Below are positions 47,001 to 60,825 of a DNA stretch of 64,000 nt, piece after piece. The notes beneath the pieces were generated by a model, which made no database searches, was not told the origin of the DNA, and was given only the letters and a program-made list of their open reading frames with translations. Each line of letters begins with the position of its first letter. The stretch's first letter is position 1. Position numbers and translations under genes: made by a program. The stretch is from Apoderus coryli (Eukaryota > Arthropoda > Insecta > Coleoptera > Attelabidae), in assembly GCA_911728435.2 (NCBI GenBank), contig OU452210.1, positions 11,842,001-11,906,000 on the forward strand, given 5' to 3'.

Positions 47001-49870
47001 GAACTGTGTGAGAGAACCGAGTAGATAAAATATTATCTTTCGGAACCGATGTTTCTCTAAATGTCCAAACACAAATACAATATAGTGTAAAATATATTTT
47101 GTCTCCTATATTTTATATAGTAAAATTTTCTAGGTCAAGCTCAAAAATATTAAGAAATTTCATATGCAGGGCAGCAATTAAGTATCCTTTTTTATTCGAT
47201 CAGAAAAATATTTGTAATAAATTTAAATCGGTGTTGGTACCATTTATGGCGAAAATCAGTGATTCTCAACATTTTTGATTATGTAAATCAAACAGACATA
47301 AAAAAGGTTGAAATATTATTATAATTATTATCGAAATTCTATAGTGTTAAAAATATCTTTCCGTTGTACTTTGTAATGTCTAACGTATAATGAACATTAA
47401 TTGTGTTCTTAACTGTTCTAATCATTAATTGCCTCACATCATCTGTCCTGTTTCGATCTTACTTTTATTTACTTAAATATTATAGATGGCAACTTCTAGG
47501 CAGATATTTTTAGAACTTTAGTCTGCTTACCGGAGGGCAACGTCTGTACTGCAAGATATTGCCCACAATATTTAGGATGCGATTCCGGTATTCGATTTCA
47601 CAATATTAACATATTTGATCTCTCTCGAATTTATGACAAACCCCTCTCAGATTATGAAATATTTCAACACCCAATATTGTTTCAAGTTTAGTGTCGGGAC
47701 GTATAGGCCATTTATTTATAGCTTAGGCCTAGGCAAATTTTTAAGACATTTTATTAGAAAATTATCCATGATTATTAAAAATGTGTGTATTCGGACACTA
47801 CGTCTTCCATAAATCGAAATTCAAGAAAACTGAAAAATAATATAGTGTTCTAGTTAGTATAATTTGTTATTGTTTTTTCTTTGTTTATAAAATGTTTAAA
47901 ACTATTTGAAAATTTTTAAAATATAGTGTTTTGTAAAGCAGCTGGACACTAATTGTGTATTTCAAAATTGTTTTGCATTTAATTAATAATAAGCACTTAC
48001 TTACTAATTACAGATGAATAACTAAAAAAGTTAATAAAACGTATTAAAATTGCTTTTATATTCCACGCAAGTTACTGCATTCGACCAAGAATTTAAACAA
48101 TGATAGTAACAAAAGGAACATGAATTAAAATTAAATAGATCAAAGAGACAATGTAACTGACTCACTGACCCAAAACGCTACTAATCAGAACAGAAAGGGG
48201 GATAGCATTAATGTCCAATTCCCGACAGCACCAATTAAAACATTTTATACAATATTAGTTCTCGCGCAATAAACGACGACAGTCATTTTGAACTAAAACT
48301 TCGTAATCTACACCATTTCGGGGATAAATATTATCAGTTTTGTATGTAAAATATTTAGGGAGGTCTCTCTGAATTTACTCATGAACATTGTTCAGAAGAT
48401 TCTAAATAAACGTTGCAAAATGCAACCTAAGGTTGAGAAACATTTCATGCTATAATATCATTGAACATTGCCTTTACTTTGATGAACAAAAGTCATTTTG
48501 GAGATCCCCTTGCATAGGTAACCACATTGCATTTAAAAATATTAAGGTGAAGTTTATTAACTCCACACTCACTCAAACTCATCAAGTCGAGCTCAAGATA
48601 GTCAAGCAATATAAAATGTTTTAGTTGCTATTATTTTATAATCATGATATCCAAATATAAAACAAAAATTTATACATTAAATAATGGGGTAATCAAAATT
48701 CCATGTGTCTCGTCAAATGCCCCCATATAAATTATTTAGAACTGCGCAATTTAAATATAAAATGTGTATTTGATCTGGGCCACCCAGCATATTTATATAA
48801 TGTATTTGATTAAATCCAATAAATATTTATCAAGCCACTGTATCTGCACACAGGTATAATATTGAAAATCCATGTACGTCATAGGAATTAGTTTATTATT
48901 TTCCTGAAAATATAGGTGTGAAGTGTGAATATATCGATTACACATACCTACTACAAAAAATGATACCGAAATGTTTATAAAAGGAAACTAAGGTGTTAAC
49001 TGATATTGATTTTGCATATAACAACCAGGGCCGGGGGGATACTCTTTTACTATTTACACTATTTATCACTTATAATTTTAGCACCTGAATCTGAGGGAAC
49101 GTTATCACTCTAAATTTGCTTTGGTTATTGTTTGGGTCTTAGGTCAATACAATTATGTTTCAAATAACTTTATTTTATATATTTTTAACTTTGCTGGTAT
49201 TTACATAATAGTCTGGCGCATTGGGCACCAAATCAAGTTCGCCTCTCCAGATAACAATTGTGATATATTTTTATTTAAGACTTGACGACTATTTTTGATT
49301 TAACGTTTAGACGCAACAGTAATCTATCAAAAAAGAAATCTGAGGTAGGACTAAAGAGTTAATCCATGGCGCCAAAATACTTATTTTTTGTTGATATTTC
49401 TACTGTTAGTAAAAGTAAATTAATCTATTGTGATAAATTGTCTTTATACAAACGCCGGTATTCTCATTTTTAATATTAAGTATAAACAAACAGCTATATT
49501 ATTAAATACACAATCAGTGGTAGAGCTTAAAAAATAATTACCTATCTCTACAATGAATTTTTATATATTTTTTGTTTTGTTTTTTTAAACGATCTTTATT
49601 TTTTTGAGCGGGAGCATGGCCAAGCAAATGAGACACGGACCCAAGGAGAGTAGAAATATCTTTAAAAACGCGAAACATCCATGTTCACTATATAATTAAT
49701 TCTAGATACATTTTGTGAACAAGCGATAATATTATTGAGAAGTTTTTTAAATATTCCAAAAAATTGATGCAGGAAAAACTTTCAGCAGGCTGGCGGGAAG
49801 TACCTTTGTTTTGTCTGTTATTTTAAGTTTTTCGTTATTTAACAAATTCACCATAATTCCGAGGAATCTA
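41090..49870. other. Gene-free AT-rich stretch
   Basis: No gene recognised. At 46587-46615 a CTGATGA ... GAAACATGTT pair resembles the hammerhead-like motif of the 30-kb element, but helix II and the GGTA cleavage context are degraded. A transposon-end-like TACAGTGTGTCC lies near 44445. Short frames here have no domain. Confidence 0.45.
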
Positions 49871-49879
49871 ACCCTATAC

Positions 49880-50110
49880 CTACTGCGTTGTAGAATTTTA
49901 AACGACTTCGTCTCAGATTCTAAAATTAAATTTCACTTAGTCTGCTTTGCTGCCATTATCACTCTTGAATTATTTAGAATCGCAGAGTGTTCTCACTTAG
50001 TGATTCTAGGAGTGATAATGGGGCAGCTACGGAGCTGCGATTCCGGAATTCAATTTAAGAATCTGAGACGAATCTATGTACTCGTAGAATTCAACAATGT
50101 AGTAGGTGGC
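49880..50110. mobile_element. Foldback element with near-palindromic structure
   Basis: CGTCTCAGATTCT near 49908 is matched by AGAATCTGAGACG near 50059. The inner CTGCCATTATCACTC near 49950 is matched by GAGTGATAATGG near 50010. Outer GTTGTAGAATTTTA pairs loosely with TAGAATTCAACAATG near 50085. The arms therefore cover about 230 bp, so the 117-codon frame at 49811-50164 is likely accidental. No terminal repeat family was recognised. Confidence 0.6.
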
Positions 50111-50249
50111 CACATGATTAGATTCCTTGGACTTCAGCTGGAGCTGAATTTTATAGAATCGTAGCGAAACAAACTTAATACTTCCGTAATCGTAGTCTAA
50201 ATCATGATCCATACTATTCGGTGAAACAGCTTGCATGTTTATCAAATTG

Positions 50250-53200
50250 CCTTGAAATCTTATACATATAGGTATTATTTGTACAAGATAGAAAATATAG
50301 TTTATCAGATATTTACTAATAGTTAATACAAATGATACAATATTTTAAAAGTAAATTTTGTTAGTGCGATTAATTTTAATTAATTTGACATTGAAGACAT
50401 CAACTTTTTAGCATTAATTTGCAACCTATACTTTGTATATATATAGACGTGTAAATGGAAAAAATAAGTACTTGTGTATAGTCTTGAAACTTTTATTGAG
50501 AACTTAGTTGATAAAAGTATTGTGTGAAAATGATATGTTGATTGATAAATATTTATTTTATGCTGTTTCTTGCTTTGAGCTCTAATTAATTTGAAAACAC
50601 GCGAAAACCACTTATTTCGAAGGAAACAGTTTCTAAGTTTTAATATGTATTATTCTTATGCTAACTAGGTGAATAAATAGAAAATTTAACATTAGTAGGC
50701 TATAACTAGTAAAAATGTTGATTTCTATCTATACTGAACATATTTTTAATTAAACAGTGGTTATCGGAATTATGACAAATTTCCACTTAAGGCTCTTAGT
50801 CGGTTAACATTTAATGCGGATTTTCATTCTATAAGAAGAAGTTTATGATTTCTATAAAGTACCTAACATCCTGATATTATTTTATATTTTTGTTAATAAA
50901 AGCCGCAAGTAGAACTATAAAATTCTTCGAAATTACTTTAGTTGTAAACAATAAATATACTCTATAGATAAAATCAGAGCTTCTTGTTATATCTTTATTA
51001 TTATAGTTATTTAAATAACTTTTTTTTTATTAGCGTTTGCATAGATATTTACACCCTTCAGCAAGGCCAATCCTTTAGCCGTCACTGTACGTTAATTTAC
51101 ATTATAAAAATTGTAAACTTGCAGATGAAAGACAAATTCCGCCTCTCGCTGCATCTTTGCTTGAGAGTTAGCCTGATTTAAACTCTTGTAATTTTATTCT
51201 AATCACTTACTTGAAGAATTTATTTGAAATTTAAGCGTGAATTATTTTCGATAAATAATGTACCGAAATAGTTTAAATTGTATATATAAAATGAGACATC
51301 ATTCCACCCCCTATTATAGAAAACTCAATTAAACCAAAAGTGTGCTATAGAACTGCATACGCATCCGTCGAAATGTTACAGCGGTTGTTTCGTACATCAT
51401 GATGTTTTTGGGTAGATCACCTGGATCAGGTGATACCGAGATACGTTTGCAGCTGTTTATTGCAAAAATGAGGAACCATATGGTAGTATTGAAAATGTTA
51501 AATCAAATTAAAGCCACGTGCCTAAAACCATTTATATTCTTTTTTCATATTATTAACCATATCGCATTGGCCTAATTTCCGATAGGTACCTATAGTAGGT
51601 ATTTTATTATAAAGTTCAATAAACATACTGTAATCCCGTAAACTATAAAATTGATTAATATTAAATCAGGTATTGATTTATTCAGGATTAATCTTTTTAA
51701 AAAGCTTATTTTCTTAATACTATTAAATCTTATACAGGGCTTTCGAGAGTAGCAAATTTATGAGCTGTGCACGAAGAGCTTTTGTTGTTTACAAGTATGG
51801 CATTTTCATGAATTTTCTTTAATTCATCACACTAGACGTTTAGAGTACGACAAGTCAATTTTCTCAATATTTTTTGTAACACTTCAAAATTTCTCATGGA
51901 TGTTATTATTTTGCAATTAATGGATTAACGTCTCGCCCTGTGCATTATTATTACATTTCGTTTTTGTGGACAAAAGAATTTCCTGTCTGCAAAGAGAGGT
52001 TCGTGAGGCCATGGTCTTGATCTTCCGGACTCCGGTCCGAGAACCACGAATTAGACTATCGTCTTGAACAATATTTTCTAATTTTCTATTCGCAGAATTC
52101 TCTATTATCACAAATGCAACGTTTCGCATGTTATATTGCCGCTTCTTCAGACATTTCTAAGATTTTCTAAAAACATTTTGTATTATATTAATCAAAGGAT
52201 AAGAAATCAAAAAGAAATGTATTTGTTTTATTTGGAAAATATGTCAAATGGAACCGATAAGCAAAAAAAAAATAGATTTTATGAGAGATTTTCAAGAAGT
52301 ATTATTGTTTTATAAATCTAAAAGATATAAAAATACTAAGCTTGTCTTGATCTTGACGTCGGCGTCGAAATTAAGACCACGGCTGTTCTTTTGTGACCAA
52401 GACTGAGTCCAACCTAATCTCGGTTTCGCGATCGCCTAATTGGATACCACGGGTTTTTGAAAATCTGGAAATGTATAAGTCAAAAAGAAGACTGAAATTC
52501 AAAAGTTAGTTTTATTGGTATTTGTCTTTATAGATAAATCATCCAAACTTTGTTTAAATAGATGCGTTGCCGTTTAACATACCCAAATCGTCGAAAACAT
52601 AAAGATAAAAAGTTTCGAAATTTTAGTTTAATATAAAATATAAATTATGGTTAATTAATCTTAAACGAACTGAAACAAATGTAACAATAAAATAATTACC
52701 AAATGGTAATTATCTATTTAATTTCACCAGTTGTTATATGCATAATACTCATATAATGATCGTGCATACTTAAGGATGGTTTAACGCTTTTCTAAGCTAT
52801 AAAATATCAAAACCGCACATTATTCACATATTATTATATGTATTATGAAAGTGAGATTACGAAATAATCAAAATTAGCAAAACGTAAATAATATGTATGT
52901 ATGGTGCTTTATAATACATACATACAATTTGTTGTATGGCAAAAATTATAGAATTAAACTTTTAGATCGGTTAAAATGGTTATAATCATTATTTAATATT
53001 GTAATACTATACATAAATTTGTATTAATTTCATGAGATCTTTTGTATGGAATGCATCAAAAAGGTTTAATCACATTCAGATATTCTGTTTTATTATTCGT
53101 ATATTCTTTGTGATATTGGTTTGCGATTTGTATTTATATTAATTCTTATAATAGATATATAGAAAATATCCTGTTTCTTCTACGTACATTGAAATTAAAT

Positions 53201-56200
53201 AATCTTTACTATTGAACGTTAGCAGATTCACCTTGTAGTACTTTCTCGATTTGGCTTATAGTAATTTGAAATTTGAAAAAAACTTGCAAATTTTTGCTTT
53301 TAGGAAATAGGAAAAATCGCAGGATTTTATATGTCGTAGTTAACTGGACTGATTGTTCAACTTGTATTTAGAAATTTCGTTTCCTAAAATAAAACCTTCC
53401 TCATCCAATCATAATAGTATTAAGATCTGCCAAGGAAATTGATTAGTATGCACAAGTAATGCTTATCTTATTTGAAATGGATAGTCTACATTGTAACAAA
53501 TCAAAGCTTTAATCACTGTCATTGATTTGCATGTTTTGAAGTACCACATCCTAAGATTCCTAGCAACTAAGGGTACCCAGGATTTGGTTGGTTCAAGTTG
53601 ATAATTTAAATGACGAAGTTCAAATTGAAGTTGATTTTTTTATATTTTAATGTTTTACTAGGCACAAATACCTACCTACTAATTCCTTTGATATTTGGAA
53701 AGACACCACACGTACACAGATATCTTTAAGTGAAATCACTTAAACGATAAAAAGGGAGTAATGTAATAATACATAATCTTTTCTTAGAAAAAGGGAACTC
53801 ATAAAAACAACATTCCTCGAATATTACTGTTCTGATAAATTCAGTAATAAAACGAAATATAACACAACACAGTAATTTTTTTCCAAGAATTCTTTGTGTT
53901 CGTCCACAGCAAATACAATAAAGTGTATATAATTTATTTTCATTACTCTAATTTATTATTAAACACAACAATTAGTTGTTCTAATCACCCTAGTACTATA
54001 CCAACATTTACGACTTGCCCTGCCTACTAAAAGTTTCCGCAAAATCGGCTTCAATAAACTCCCAATACGTGTTGTAGGAATGTTTTTGGTCTCAGAAAGT
54101 TTCCTGCAAAATTAACGAACTGAAATGGTTGCGTATTGAGAAAAATGTTAAATATCATTAATTAGTTTCTATGTTTCGTCTTCTTGGTTCTTCTAATCCT
54201 CCATATCTTCGGAATAAACTGTAATTCAAGCACAATATACATAATATCGCTGTAATATGTGTTTAAATAAAGTCATTTATTATTTTTATTATCTTGTGCT
54301 TATCCTTCCTATTATCATTTCCTTCCTATTCTTAATTTTTGGGATAAACTTTGCGTCTGTATAATATTTTAGTTTTAGTACCCAGGCTTTGCTTCCTTTT
54401 TGGAAGTAAAAGTTCGTAAACCATCAAACACATTGATAGCTCGTATGTCAATAGCATCACAAACTGCTTTGTTATTATTACCCCGGTCTTTGTTAAAAAA
54501 AGGTTGTCCGTGTGTGTTCTGTGTATAATATAAAAACAACATAAAACAGCATGCATACATATTGTGTTTATGTAAGAGCTTGAACGAAGACCGACTTCAG
54601 CTAGCCACCTTCATTATATAGGATCTACACCAGTCCCATTTATCCTCCTGATTTTATTTTATAAATGTCCACCCTTTGCGTAAACGAGGGTGTAAACTCA
54701 AAAAAAATATTATTTATTTTTCTTAATATAACTTTCACTGTAAACTTGGTTATGATTTCAAGGTCTAGTCATTTTTTTAAATAATAAAAAGTTCAGAGTT
54801 TCTGGTGTTATTTCGTTCCAAAATTTTAATTGTTATTTAAGAATTTATTTTTCTTTCATGAGCTTATAATGGTCTTAATCTTAAAATAGCTGGGGTTAGT
54901 TTTAATGTTTAATTAAGGTCAGGCAGAACTAAACATTTGACGTGAATTTCAAAAAATTTGCTATTCTGTTGTGCGGGTTGAGAACAATTGGGACTGATCC
55001 ATTTCCGTTTCACATACTAGATCCTATTTTAGCGGTAATAAAGATTGATATTCAAAAATATAGCAAAATACAGGTTTTTGGTTCTTATACATAATGAAGA
55101 TCTACAATAAAAATAATTAGTTTCCATTTGAAAAAATCGTGGTGGTTTAACTGAGTTTTTTAACTTCTGCCACTGGCTCAAACACTAGATGCCTCTTTCT
55201 CCATTCCTTAATTAACGTTCAGCTGCTATAACCGCTTTCGAAATTGAGAATTGGCTCACACATTTGTTGCGTGTATCTCTGATAAGTCGCAGATAAACAA
55301 AACGACTGTCTGAAATCAAATTCCCAATATAAAAGTCTTGTTACAGTCTCTTGCCATACAAATTTGTATTTGTTTTGAATATCCAATTCCCAACAATGTT
55401 CTGTATCGAATAAATTTTTCAAAGAAGAAATAATTAAGAATGTGGATTAAATTTATTGATGATGAAGTTTCAAAGGATCAAACCCTGTTTTAAAGCTTGG
55501 GAGGAAAATAAAATGCATAATGGCGAGTTCATAATATGAACGGAATTAATTCGTCAATGACTCTCATGCCTATGCCTCAGTTTAATTATTGTAAGTATTA
55601 TATTTGAGGCTCTAATTATTTAAAGAAAATCCTCTATTTACATAAAGCCATTTATTTTGTCGGCTATGCCACAACATTCTTTCTCCTTCAAGTTATTTAC
55701 TGAAGCAAATTATTTTTGATGTTATACAAAAATTTCAAATTTGGGTGGATAAAACATATTTCTGATCATAAATTTGTTTGGTACGCCAATTTAAATATTT
55801 TATGGTGGGTAATGATAATTTTGTGTCTGTACCTCTCAAAGGTTTGTGTAGATTGTAGACGATTCTCGTACTCGTACTTTTTATAAATACTTTCGGGCCC
55901 AGTACAAAGCTTAAGTTATGTTAGATATAAGTATTAATTCTTCAGTTGTAATTAAAATAATAAGATTTATTCTGTTTATTACAGGTACTTGCATAATAAG
56001 GAATCACGATATGAAAAAGGTAATTAAATTTTCCATTTTTAGTATTTATTTGGAAAGTGAGTGCATATGATTAAATAATTGCTCACTTATCCAGTAGAGA
56101 TTATTTGTTTTCTTTCCATATTTGCATTTACGCTTTCCACAGTAGCAAATATTTTATTGTCTCGCGTCATAATAATAAAGTACATATTTGTTCCGCATAA

Positions 56201-57200
56201 ATGTAGCATAAGATTTTTCTTTTTTCTGTATTTGTAACAGGTAAAGCATAGTGTTTATCATTATTTTTTATGTTTGCAAATAATTTAATATATATTTACT
56301 TGTCAATTCGTTAGAGGTTTACTAAACACGTACAAAAGAAGTCTATGGTAGATATTGAAAAGAGAGAGATGAAACATTGCATTATAAACTTTTAGATATG
56401 AAAAACCAATATATTCCTATCCACCACATAGCAATGAATTCAAATTGAAATTTATAGCAAAGCCTATGCGTGCGTGTAAAAATATGGCGATGGAGTACTT
56501 AAATTGAATACATAATTTTAACTGTACTACAAATTATGACACTAATAAATGCCATTTTGTTCAAAAATGTTGACAACTGCAATTTATATTTCAGGCCTAT
56601 GCGGGTGAGTCCTCACATAACAACAAGTTATATACTAACTATTACAGAAAGGTGTATTGTACTTATTTGACACGTTGTAGACCTATATCTTCAATTAAAA
56701 ATAGTAAACACACTACACATCAATTAACTGATCACGTATGTGTTACGCATTACAAGCATTCTTTTTGTTTTTACTATTTTTTACTTAGGTTTTGTTCCAG
56801 TTCCTTTCTTCAAACAAAAACAATTCACATAATTATCTCCTTTAGAAATGCTTCTTGTATATGGGTACTGGTGTGTTTCATTTTTAAATACATTGGCGGG
56901 TCTGGATTAACATATGGGGCACTCAATTTTCGTTTAGCTGAAAAATATTTGTTTATTTAGTATTTCGAAGCCTTCCCAAACAGAAAGTTTTCCGCGGCAC
57001 ATTCAAAAATCCTTTTGCGGAAATATAAAATTTTTATGTATTGATAAAATATTGAAGAAATCGGACTTAATAAGATCGATCTTTAATAAATCGATATTTT
57101 GACTTTTAATATGTTATATCAGCTCCTGGCTTCTGTATAAAAACGGCAAACCCTATTCGAAGCTTAAATGTTTTGCGAGGCTTCTCGCCGGCTTGTTAGT
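50250..57200. other. Gene-free stretch with isolated splice-like signals
   Basis: No gene recognised. At 51416-51435 ATCACCT/AGGTGAT forms a small hairpin. At 55986-56020 a 35-nt segment is bounded by TTACAG and G/GTAATT. At 56596-56605 a 10-nt segment lies between TTTCAG and GTGAGT, and CTAACTATTACAG ends at 56647. These joints share a reading phase but give no recognisable protein. Confidence 0.4.
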
Positions 57201-57212
57201 TGGTAATTATAT

Positions 57213-58265
57213 GGGGTTTTCCAATAAGAGTCATATGATTTCTTTAAAAAAAAAACACACTTATTGTTAAGGAAATTCAAAAGTATTTTATTGAGTGTGA
57301 AGTACAATCGATACAATTAAGTTCTAAATAAACCGTCATTCAAATGGCCTCCACGACTTCTTCTGCAGGAACGAATTCGATGAACCCAATTTTCGAGCAC
57401 TTTTTCCACTAAATCAAGTCGTATGTCATGAATGGCACGTTCAATATTGACTTGTAAAGCTTGAAGAGAGTCTGGTTTATTTCGAAAGACCAATGACTTC
57501 AAATAACATCACAAGAAATAGTCTAATGGTGTTAAATAACAACTTCTTGGAGGCCATTCAATATCACAATTGTTTGAAATAATCGAATCTCCAAACTTTT
57601 TTCGCAATAATTTAATTGTTGTATTTGCTGTGTGGCCCGTAGTCCCGTCTTGCTGAAACCAAATGTTGTCAAGATCAACTTCTTCCAAAATCGGCCATAA
57701 AAAGTTGGTTCTCATCGATCTATACCGCTCTCCATTTACAGTAACGGTGTTACCAGCATTATTTCGAAAGAAGTACGGACCGATGATTCCACCAGACCAA
57801 AAACCACACCAAACTGTCAATTTAGGTGAATGTAATGGTTTTTCATGAATAATTTGTGGATTTTCTTCGCACCAGAATCGACATGTTTATTTACCGCACC
57901 ACTCAGATGAAAGTGTGCCTCATAGGAGAAGATGATTTTCTTAAAAAATCGTTATCGTTTTAAAGTTGATCCAAGGCAAAATCAGCAAATTCACGACGTT
58001 TACGGTGGTCCAATGGCTTCAGTTCTTGAGTGAGAACAATTTCTTTTCAAAATCCGCCAGGTTGTGCTTTGAGACAGTCCCAATTGTTAAGAACGTCTTG
58101 GAATCGACAAATTGCGGTCTTCAGCAACACTTGCCTGAACGGCAGCAATATTTGCATTACTTCGGGCGGTTCTTTGTCTTATTGGCACTTGAACATTATG
58201 TAAAGAAAATGTACGCTCAAAATTTTCAACAAAAACTGAATAATTTGTAAACGTTGTTCTTGCGT
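57213..58265 (-). pseudogene. Mariner/Tc-type transposase pseudogene, nearly full length
   Basis: On the minus strand, from the N-terminus: Y-T-Q-E-Q-R-L-Q-I-I-Q-F near 58255, a broken helix-turn-helix region with stops and frameshifts, and then a long frame. That frame holds W-C-G-F-W-S-G-G-I-I-G-P-Y-F-F, I-W-F-Q-Q-D-G-T-T-G-H-T-A-N, E-W-P-P-R-S-C-Y-L-T-P-L-D-Y-F-L, a TGA at 57509-57511 where Trp is expected, and the C-terminal R-R-S-R-G-G-H. The catalytic Asp residues in QQDG and PLDY remain. A possible left end, GGGGTTTTCCAATAAGAG, lies near 57213; no matching right end was seen. Confidence 0.82.
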
Positions 58266-58269
58266 ATAT

Positions 58270-59870
58270 CTCGCTGTATACAGTTTTAAAAGGTATTAGA
58301 AAAATTTATTTTCGAGTCTAGTAATGTTTTTATCTCAAATTCAGTATATTCGTGTGGATCTTATGATTCTATATCTCCAATCATGATTTTAACCGACGCT
58401 ACGCCGACGACGTGAGAAGTATATTAGCCAGTCTCAAAATACAATAGTGATGATCAACCTTAGATCCTCACACAACAAATGCATGAAAATCTATATCATC
58501 ATCATAGTAATATATTGTGGTGTTAAAAGTATTGTAAATGGCTTTCGAAACAAATAAAATAAATGATAGTTAGATCATAAACAATGACAATAGAAAGTGG
58601 TTTCTTGTAAAACTGTCAGCGTCATTAGTGCTGGATAGTCAAAAGTCATTAAATTTGTATTTCTGTGATATGGTGGCCATCCAAGGCAGTAGAAATTGAG
58701 ACTTGATACAAAGCGTAGCCGTAGCTCGGTAATAGAATGTCTTGGTTTGTCCTATATGTTACTTTAACAGTTAACTATCGATATATTGTCAGCCTCAGAC
58801 TAGTAACTGTGGTATCCTGTTTTGCACTTCATAACATGAAACAAATAATATATTATCGATATTGGTCTAAGGTAGTTTTCGTTTGCCACAATTATTTTAT
58901 TTCAACTTCTTGTTTGCTGCTGTTCTTACATCTGGCATATTTATCAGGTGCGTCAGTGACCCACTGTGTATATATGTTTACATTCTATGATTATGCATGT
59001 GTAAGCGTTTTTATAGCTTTTTTCATCTCTCATTTAAATATTAATTTAACCGAATGATATTTAAACCACAAGAACATGACATAATATAATTGAAATAACA
59101 AAAAATATACATCCATTATATTTAGTGACATAAGAATATTCATTTTAAATACTTGTAATGTGACGTTATAAGTAAATCTAATACTATTAAATGTAAAATT
59201 AAATATTTGTTTAGAATATTAGTAACAGCGACCAAGCTTTTCAATAAATTAATGTTTTGTGAAGGTGAGACAAGTGGTTGTAAAAATTACACATGACGTA
59301 ATGCTTATTGTTAGCAAAACGAGTTTTTTCTTTTAAAAGTTGCCATATAAATTTTAAGTGCCAAAAAAAATCTCCTCCCTTTTTTATTATTATTTAAACA
59401 TACAATGATTTATTGGTCTGGTAATAGTTTTACTGGATTTAGCGATGTCGAAACGTCTGTAAATTTTATTATCTTTGCACAGACGCGCATCTTTTGTTAG
59501 TATTTATTTTGATTCTCCCACGTTTTGATAATCAACATTATTTTAATACAAATTTTGTTATTGTGGTTAGTATAAAATAACTGCCTATACCACAGCTCTA
59601 AATGTCTTAAAATTGGCATGATGTAAAATTTAGTGGAAGGTCTGTTTAATAATTGTAGAAAAAAATGTAGTGCGATTCATTAAGAAATAAACTATAATTA
59701 AATCAACATTGCACGTTTTTACATTGTATTATTATTCAAACGTTCATAACATTCAAGTTTTAACATCTGAAATGATTTTTAGTGAAATTTTTCATTTTTT
59801 ACAATTTGAATATCAACACTGGTGGAAATTAATAATAATAGTCTTTATTGAGGAGTTAACAGAGGAAATT
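58270..59870. other. Non-coding stretch
   Basis: No gene recognised. At 59452-59493 a 7-bp hairpin CGTCTGT / ACAGACG encloses an AT-rich loop. The frame at 58737-59057 is hydrophobic but has no start context, domain or homologue I recognise. Confidence 0.4.
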
Positions 59871-59878
59871 TATTATAC

Positions 59879-60825
59879 AGGGTGATTCATTATTGTTGCA
59901 ACAAACGAAAACTGGAGATTCCTGAAAGTAATTTAAGCATTTTTTGCTATTCAACATATGTCCGCAAATGCTTCGTTATCGAGATACACGGTGTCCAAAT
60001 TTAGTGGTCAAATTAACTTTTTTGTTAATTTCTCAAAAACTAGCTAACCGATTTTGACAAAATTTTACATGCATTTAACTTAAAATAATCTGCATTATTT
60101 TGGGGTTCATTAAGTGTTTATTGGCGTAGATATAAATTAATTAAAGACAGCTTTGACAAGGTTCATTATTTTAAATTATTACTTTTGTAAAAAGAGCAAC
60201 TTATAAGCTACAAAAAAGTTAATTACGTCGATGTTGTGATTTCTACCATTTTTATGGAAACCGATAAATTGCAAGTTAATGGTAGATTTAAATTAAAATA
60301 ACGTTTACCAGAAATCGTGCTATTGGGCCGCGAAATTTTCAAGTCCGTTTTAGTGTCAATGTTTGGGGTGGCATGTTTAACAATCAATTATTGCCGTTGT
60401 AATTAATGGGCATTTAAACTCAAATCAATACACTAATTTTCTACAAAACCGCCTACTCGAATTTATTGAGGGTGTACCTCTGAATATTGTTCAAAACATG
60501 TGATATCAACATGACGGAGCCCCTGCGCATCGTGGTAGACAAGTAACAGAAGTTTTAACTCAACTGTTTGGAAACAATTAGATTGGTTTGGGAGGTCCCA
60601 TTGAGTGGCCTCCAAGATCACCGGATCTGAATCCGCTCGACTTCTTTTTATAGGGGTACATGAAACAATTAATTCACAGTGTACCAATTATAAATGAAAA
60701 CCAACTACTCGAAAGAGTTCATGAAGCTGCTATTATAGCTACAAATTCATTAGTTGAAAGATGTAGAATGTGCATTACTGTCAATGGATGGCAATTTGAA
60801 TTCGTGAAATACTTCTGACGCGAAA
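59879..60825 (+). pseudogene. Second mariner-type transposase pseudogene
   Basis: The left end looks like a transposon terminus (TATACAGGGTGATTCATTATTG). From about 60365 the plus strand reads V-W-G-G-M-F, then, after a frameshift, N-G-H-L-N-S-N-Q-Y-T-N-F-L-Q and Y-Q-H-D-G-A-P-A-H-R-G-R-Q-V. It continues I-E-W-P-P-R-S-P-D-L-N-P-L-D-F-F-L and Y-M-K-Q-L-I-H, and ends near F-E-F-V-K-Y-F. In-frame stops at 60501, 60579 and 60651 each fall where Trp is expected. The N-terminal DNA-binding part is lost, and no matching right end was found. Confidence 0.8.

Noticed and set aside
49811..50164. A 117-codon protein gene
   Set aside because: The frame lies across a near-palindromic foldback element and shows no domain.
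51917..52140. Minus-strand frame of 70 codons preceded by a CTGAAGA ... GAAACG pair
   Set aside because: The core would be CTGAAGA rather than CTGATGA, and the frame has no recognisable domain. It may be repeat-derived, but I cannot support a call.
55219..55422. Minus-strand frame of 67 codons with balanced composition
   Set aside because: There is no acceptor or start context, no downstream continuation and no recognised family. Chance cannot be excluded.
60463..60687. Minus-strand frame of 74 codons
   Set aside because: It is a shadow of the transposase pseudogene on the plus strand.
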